A program made the translations under genes and the position numbers. Below are positions 5,356 through 7,344 of a stretch of 7,344 nt of DNA, piece by piece (position 1 is the stretch's first letter; every line of letters starts with the position of its first letter). Source of the stretch: Actinomycetota bacterium (GTDB lineage Bacteria > Actinomycetota > Actinomycetes > Nanopelagicales > Nanopelagicaceae). The notes under the pieces were generated by a model that worked only from the letters and a program-made list of their open reading frames with translations, had not been told where the DNA came from and ran no database searches. The stretch covers positions 1-7,344 of the forward strand of contig WLMP01000043.1 of NCBI GenBank assembly GCA_009700155.1, written 5' to 3'.

Positions 5356-6429
5356 TTAAATCTTTCTGATAGTTGAAATTTGAACTAATTGAGCAAGCAG
5401 ATCTTTACCTACTGAAGAAATCCCTTCAAAGGTTAGAGCAGAAAGTGATCTTTGGGCTAGTTGTTCAATCATCAATTCAATGTGAGATTGAGCGCCTGTG
5501 TCTACAATTATCTCTTGAATTTGGCTAATTTGTTCTAATGAGAGATTTGAATCACCAAAATATCTTGATAGGTATTTTAGTTGAGAATCACTTGCCCTAT
5601 CCATTGTAATAGCCATTAAAGCTGTTCGCTTTCCTTCTCGTAGATCATCTCCGGAGGGTTTTCCAGTTTCATCTGGATTGCCAAATATCCCGAGTAAGTC
5701 ATCTCTTAATTGAAAAGCTTCACCCAATGGAATTCCATAATTCGAAAAAGTTTCCAGTAAATCTTTAGAGGCACCACCAAGTGAGCCGCCAAAATGTAAG
5801 GGCCTTTCAATTGTATATTTACCAGATTTGTATCTTGCTACTTTCATTGACCGATCAATACTTTGTGTGGCAAGAGATTGCTCAAATACATCTAGATATT
5901 GGCCCGCCATAAGTTCAACTCGCATTTCATCATAAAATGGCAAAACATTTATTAATTCATGATCTTTAATTCCTGAGGTATGGAGCATCTGCGCCGACCA
6001 AACTAACGCCAAATCTCCCATAAGGATCGCAGAAGCAACACCAAATTTTGATGAAGACCCATTTAGATTCTCTTTTATATGCATTGATTCAAATGATTTA
6101 TGAATACTTGGCGCACCTCGCCGAGTATCAGAGCCATCCATAACATCATCATGAATTAGCGCGCATACATGGATTAATTCCAAGGAAGACAAAGCTTTAA
6201 CAATTTCTGGATTAACAGTATTTCCAGTAGCTAAATATCCTACATACGCGAAAAGTGGGCGAAGACGTTTACCACTATCTAGTAAGAATTTTTCTATTCC
6301 AATTGCTACAGGATCTAGTTCTGGACCAATCTTTGACAGATACTTATTTTCACCTTGAACGAATTGTGTTAGTGCGCTATTAATATCTTTTCGCATCGAA
6401 GTCAGGTCTAGGGCTAGAGTAAAAGTCAC
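5356..6429 (-). CDS. crtE: Geranylgeranyl diphosphate synthase (IdsA/CrtE type)
   Basis: Trans-isoprenyl diphosphate synthase, 357 aa, a typical length for actinobacterial IdsA/CrtE. It elongates DMAPP/FPP with IPP to the C20 GGPP used by CrtB. Visible motifs: GKRLRP (53-58), first aspartate-rich motif DDVMD (94-98) followed by RR (103-104), YKSGKYTIERPL (200-211), and a second motif DDLLG (243-247) where the last Asp of DDxxD is Gly, then GKPSGDDLREGKRT, all as in actinobacterial IdsA. The residues four and five before DDVMD are Ala90 and Cys89, small residues compatible with products longer than FPP. The start is GTG at 6429, supported by a -10-like TACCGT six bases upstream; ATG at 6396 is the next alternative. 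It leads the crtE-crtI-crtB operon. Confidence 0.93.
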   Translation of the reverse strand: MTFTLALDLTSMRKDINSALTQFVQGENKYLSKIGPELDPVAIGIEKFLLDSGKRLRPLFAYVGYLATGNTVNPEIVKALSSLELIHVCALIHDDVMDGSDTRRGAPSIHKSFESMHIKENLNGSSSKFGVASAILMGDLALVWSAQMLHTSGIKDHELINVLPFYDEMRVELMAGQYLDVFEQSLATQSIDRSMKVARYKSGKYTIERPLHFGGSLGGASKDLLETFSNYGIPLGEAFQLRDDLLGIFGNPDETGKPSGDDLREGKRTALMAITMDRASDSQLKYLSRYFGDSNLSLEQISQIQEIIVDTGAQSHIELMIEQLAQRSLSALTFEGISSVGKDLLAQLVQISTIRKI

Positions 6430-6435
6430 GGCGTA

Positions 6436-6441
6436 ACGGTA
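6436..6441 (-). promoter_or_regulatory. Candidate -10 box (TACCGT) for leaderless crtE operon mRNA
   Basis: TACCGT fits TANNNT and ends six bases before the crtE GTG; no Shine-Dalgarno is present. The sequence around it (TACCGTTACGCC-GTG) parallels the crtYc promoter (TATAGTTACCCT-GTG), sharing GTTAC at the same position relative to the start codon. No convincing -35 is seen. It is weaker than the crtYc box. Confidence 0.4.
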
Positions 6442-6458
6442 CCCTGCCAGTTGCTTGA

Positions 6459-6505
6459 GTGGAATCTAAGCCACCAATTTCTACTTAACTTTAAGCAACT
6501 TCCAC
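6459..6505. repeat. Spaced inverted repeat GTGGAA ... TTCCAC in the divergent crtE / CDP-alcohol transferase promoter region
   Basis: GTGGAA (6459-6464) and TTCCAC (6500-6505) are perfect 6-base inverted copies 35 bases apart. A TTGCTT hexamer accompanies each: it precedes GTGGAA at 6451 on the plus strand and follows GTGGAA on the minus strand of the second copy. The pair sits just upstream of the crtE -10 box, where an activator could bind. Chance is a real alternative in a 132-base spacer. Between the arms is a small palindrome, CTTAA-CT-TTAAG (6484-6495). Confidence 0.25.
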
Positions 6506-6549
6506 CCATCTTGACTTTAAAATGGCTCAAAACTTAAAACCAGAGCAAA

Positions 6550-6555
6550 TATACT
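6550..6555 (+). promoter_or_regulatory. -10 box (TATACT) for leaderless CDP-alcohol phosphatidyltransferase mRNA
   Basis: TATACT is a near-consensus -10 hexamer ending six bases before the ATG at 6562; there is no room for a Shine-Dalgarno in a leader. No good -35 lies at 16-18 bases. A TTGACT at 6511-6516 is too far upstream to pair with it, and pairs at 17 bases only with a poor TTAAAA. Confidence 0.5.
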
Positions 6556-6561
6556 TCACTC

Positions 6562-7179
6562 ATGCAAAAAGGCGAGTTCTATAACTCCTGGAGTGCACTG
6601 CATGGGAATGCAAAAATAGCCGGAATAGTTAAAGCTTGGCTATCTATTTCATATGTTGTTTCAAAAGCTTTTTGTAGACTTAAAATTTCTCCTAACTTAA
6701 TCACTAGTCTAGGTTTAGTATTTGCCATCCTTCTTTATCTTAATGCGGAACTATTTTGGGCACCAATACTTTTGGTTTTATCTTTGTTTTCAGATGGTAT
6801 TGACGGAAGTATGGCAATTATCTCGGCTAAGAGCTCAAAGTGGGGAGCGATCTTAGATTCAATAGTAGATAGAGCATCAGAAATATTCTGGATGTTAGCT
6901 TTATATCAAATTGGGATTGATTTGAAATTTTTATTAATAATCATAGTAATTGCATCTACTCAGGAGTACATACGAGCTCGTTCAGGTGGCCTTGGTTTAT
7001 CTGAGATCGGAATAGTAACTATTGCAGAGCGTCCAGTTCGCGCTTCCTTTGTTTTTATTTTACTAATTTTAGCTCTTTTCGATTTTGAATTTAGTAACTT
7101 ATTTGTTTACCTATGGTTAGTTTTTCAGATCGCTAGCTTTGCGATGTTAATCAAGCACGTAAGAGCAAGGCTAAGTTAA
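6562..7179 (+). CDS. CDP-alcohol phosphatidyltransferase family protein with an altered active-site motif
   Basis: Integral membrane phospholipid-synthesis type enzyme, 205 aa with about six hydrophobic helices. Such enzymes move a phosphatidyl group from a CDP-linked lipid to an alcohol (glycerol phosphate, inositol phosphate, serine and others). The family motif D-x2-D-G-x2-A-R-x8-G-x3-D-x3-D is present as D78, D81, G82, A85, then I86 where Arg is expected, G95, D99 and D103, with all four metal-binding Asp kept. PNLIT (44-48) is the usual helix-1 motif. The acceptor alcohol cannot be named; PgsA- or phosphatidylinositol phosphate synthase-like activity is possible. The ATG at 6562 is set by the -10 box six bases upstream. 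It is divergent from crtE and its stop overlaps the stop of the next, opposing gene. Confidence 0.82.
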   Translation: MQKGEFYNSWSALHGNAKIAGIVKAWLSISYVVSKAFCRLKISPNLITSLGLVFAILLYLNAELFWAPILLVLSLFSDGIDGSMAIISAKSSKWGAILDSIVDRASEIFWMLALYQIGIDLKFLLIIIVIASTQEYIRARSGGLGLSEIGIVTIAERPVRASFVFILLILALFDFEFSNLFVYLWLVFQIASFAMLIKHVRARLS

Positions 7180-7344
7180 GCTTTTCCTATTGCATTTGCA
7201 ACAATTTCTGCGCTGATACCAACTAATGGAAGTCCACCACCTGGATGAGCAGATCCACCAACGCAAAACAATCCCTTTGTTTTAGATCTATTCCTTGCTC
7301 TTAAGAAAGCAGATTTTGCCGAATTACTTGATGTACCGTATATA
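7176..7344 (-). CDS. CrtI-family FAD-dependent carotenoid desaturase/oxidoreductase, C-terminal 55 residues only
   Basis: Only the 3' end is in the window; the 5' part lies beyond the right edge. I translated 55 codons plus TAA. The tail reads LFCVGGSAHPGGGLPLV followed by a short amphipathic helix, the C-terminal FAD-binding signature of the phytoene desaturase family (compare AGSGTQPGVGVPMV in crtI here). It is distinct in sequence from that crtI, so this is a second, paralogous enzyme. Candidates include a CrtD-like desaturase, a CrtO-like ketolase or another carotenoid oxidoreductase; the fragment cannot decide. Its stop codon shares TTAA with the stop of the convergent phosphatidyltransferase gene. 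Confidence 0.85.
   Translation of the reverse strand, partial: IYGTSSNSAKSAFLRARNRSKTKGLFCVGGSAHPGGGLPLVGISAEIVANAIGKA

Noticed and set aside
5132..5376. Two plus-strand open frames of 69 and 73 codons
   Set aside because: Both are antisense to the N-terminal FAD-binding part of crtI, and they overlap one another in different frames.

Overview
The window looks like chromosome from an AT-rich (low-GC) actinobacterium, most likely a freshwater planktonic lineage of the acI/Nanopelagicales type. This is an inference from gene content: an IdsA-type GGPP synthase, a two-subunit CrtYc/CrtYd lycopene cyclase (the Gram-positive form), a PknB/PknL-type membrane Ser/Thr kinase, very tight gene packing, and several genes whose only promoter signal is a TANNNT box six bases before the start codon (leaderless transcription). 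No mobile element, CRISPR array, rRNA or tRNA was seen.

Left part (1-2278, minus strand, read right to left): a TPP riboswitch (2184-2278) leads into a PnuC-family transporter. The riboswitch makes that gene a thiamine transporter (PnuT) rather than a nicotinamide riboside transporter. Next, overlapping by 14 bases, is a small P-loop kinase of the uridine kinase/ribosylnicotinamide kinase class, which may trap the imported vitamin or a precursor. After a short gap with a hairpin and a candidate -10 box comes a Ser/Thr protein kinase that runs off the left edge just before its expected membrane helix.

Middle and right (2307-6441): a carotenoid cluster in two facing transcription units. On the minus strand crtE, crtI and crtB form a tightly coupled operon (FPP to GGPP to phytoene to lycopene). 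On the plus strand crtYc and crtYd encode the heterodimeric lycopene cyclase. The two units converge with their stop codons directly abutting (TAG|CTA). The expected product is a cyclic carotene such as beta-carotene, a precursor of retinal where a rhodopsin is present; neither a rhodopsin nor a beta-carotene cleavage gene is in the window.

Right edge (6550-7344): divergent from crtE is a leaderless CDP-alcohol phosphatidyltransferase-family gene in which the family's conserved arginine appears to be isoleucine. Its stop codon overlaps the stop of a second CrtI-family desaturase/oxidoreductase, cut by the window edge, which suggests the pigment locus continues to the right.

The most interesting points are the riboswitch-controlled transporter plus orphan kinase as a candidate thiamine salvage module, the shared divergent promoter region linking it to the carotenoid cyclase (thiamine diphosphate is the cofactor of DXS, which feeds isoprenoid synthesis), and the repeated -10/6-base/start-codon architecture.
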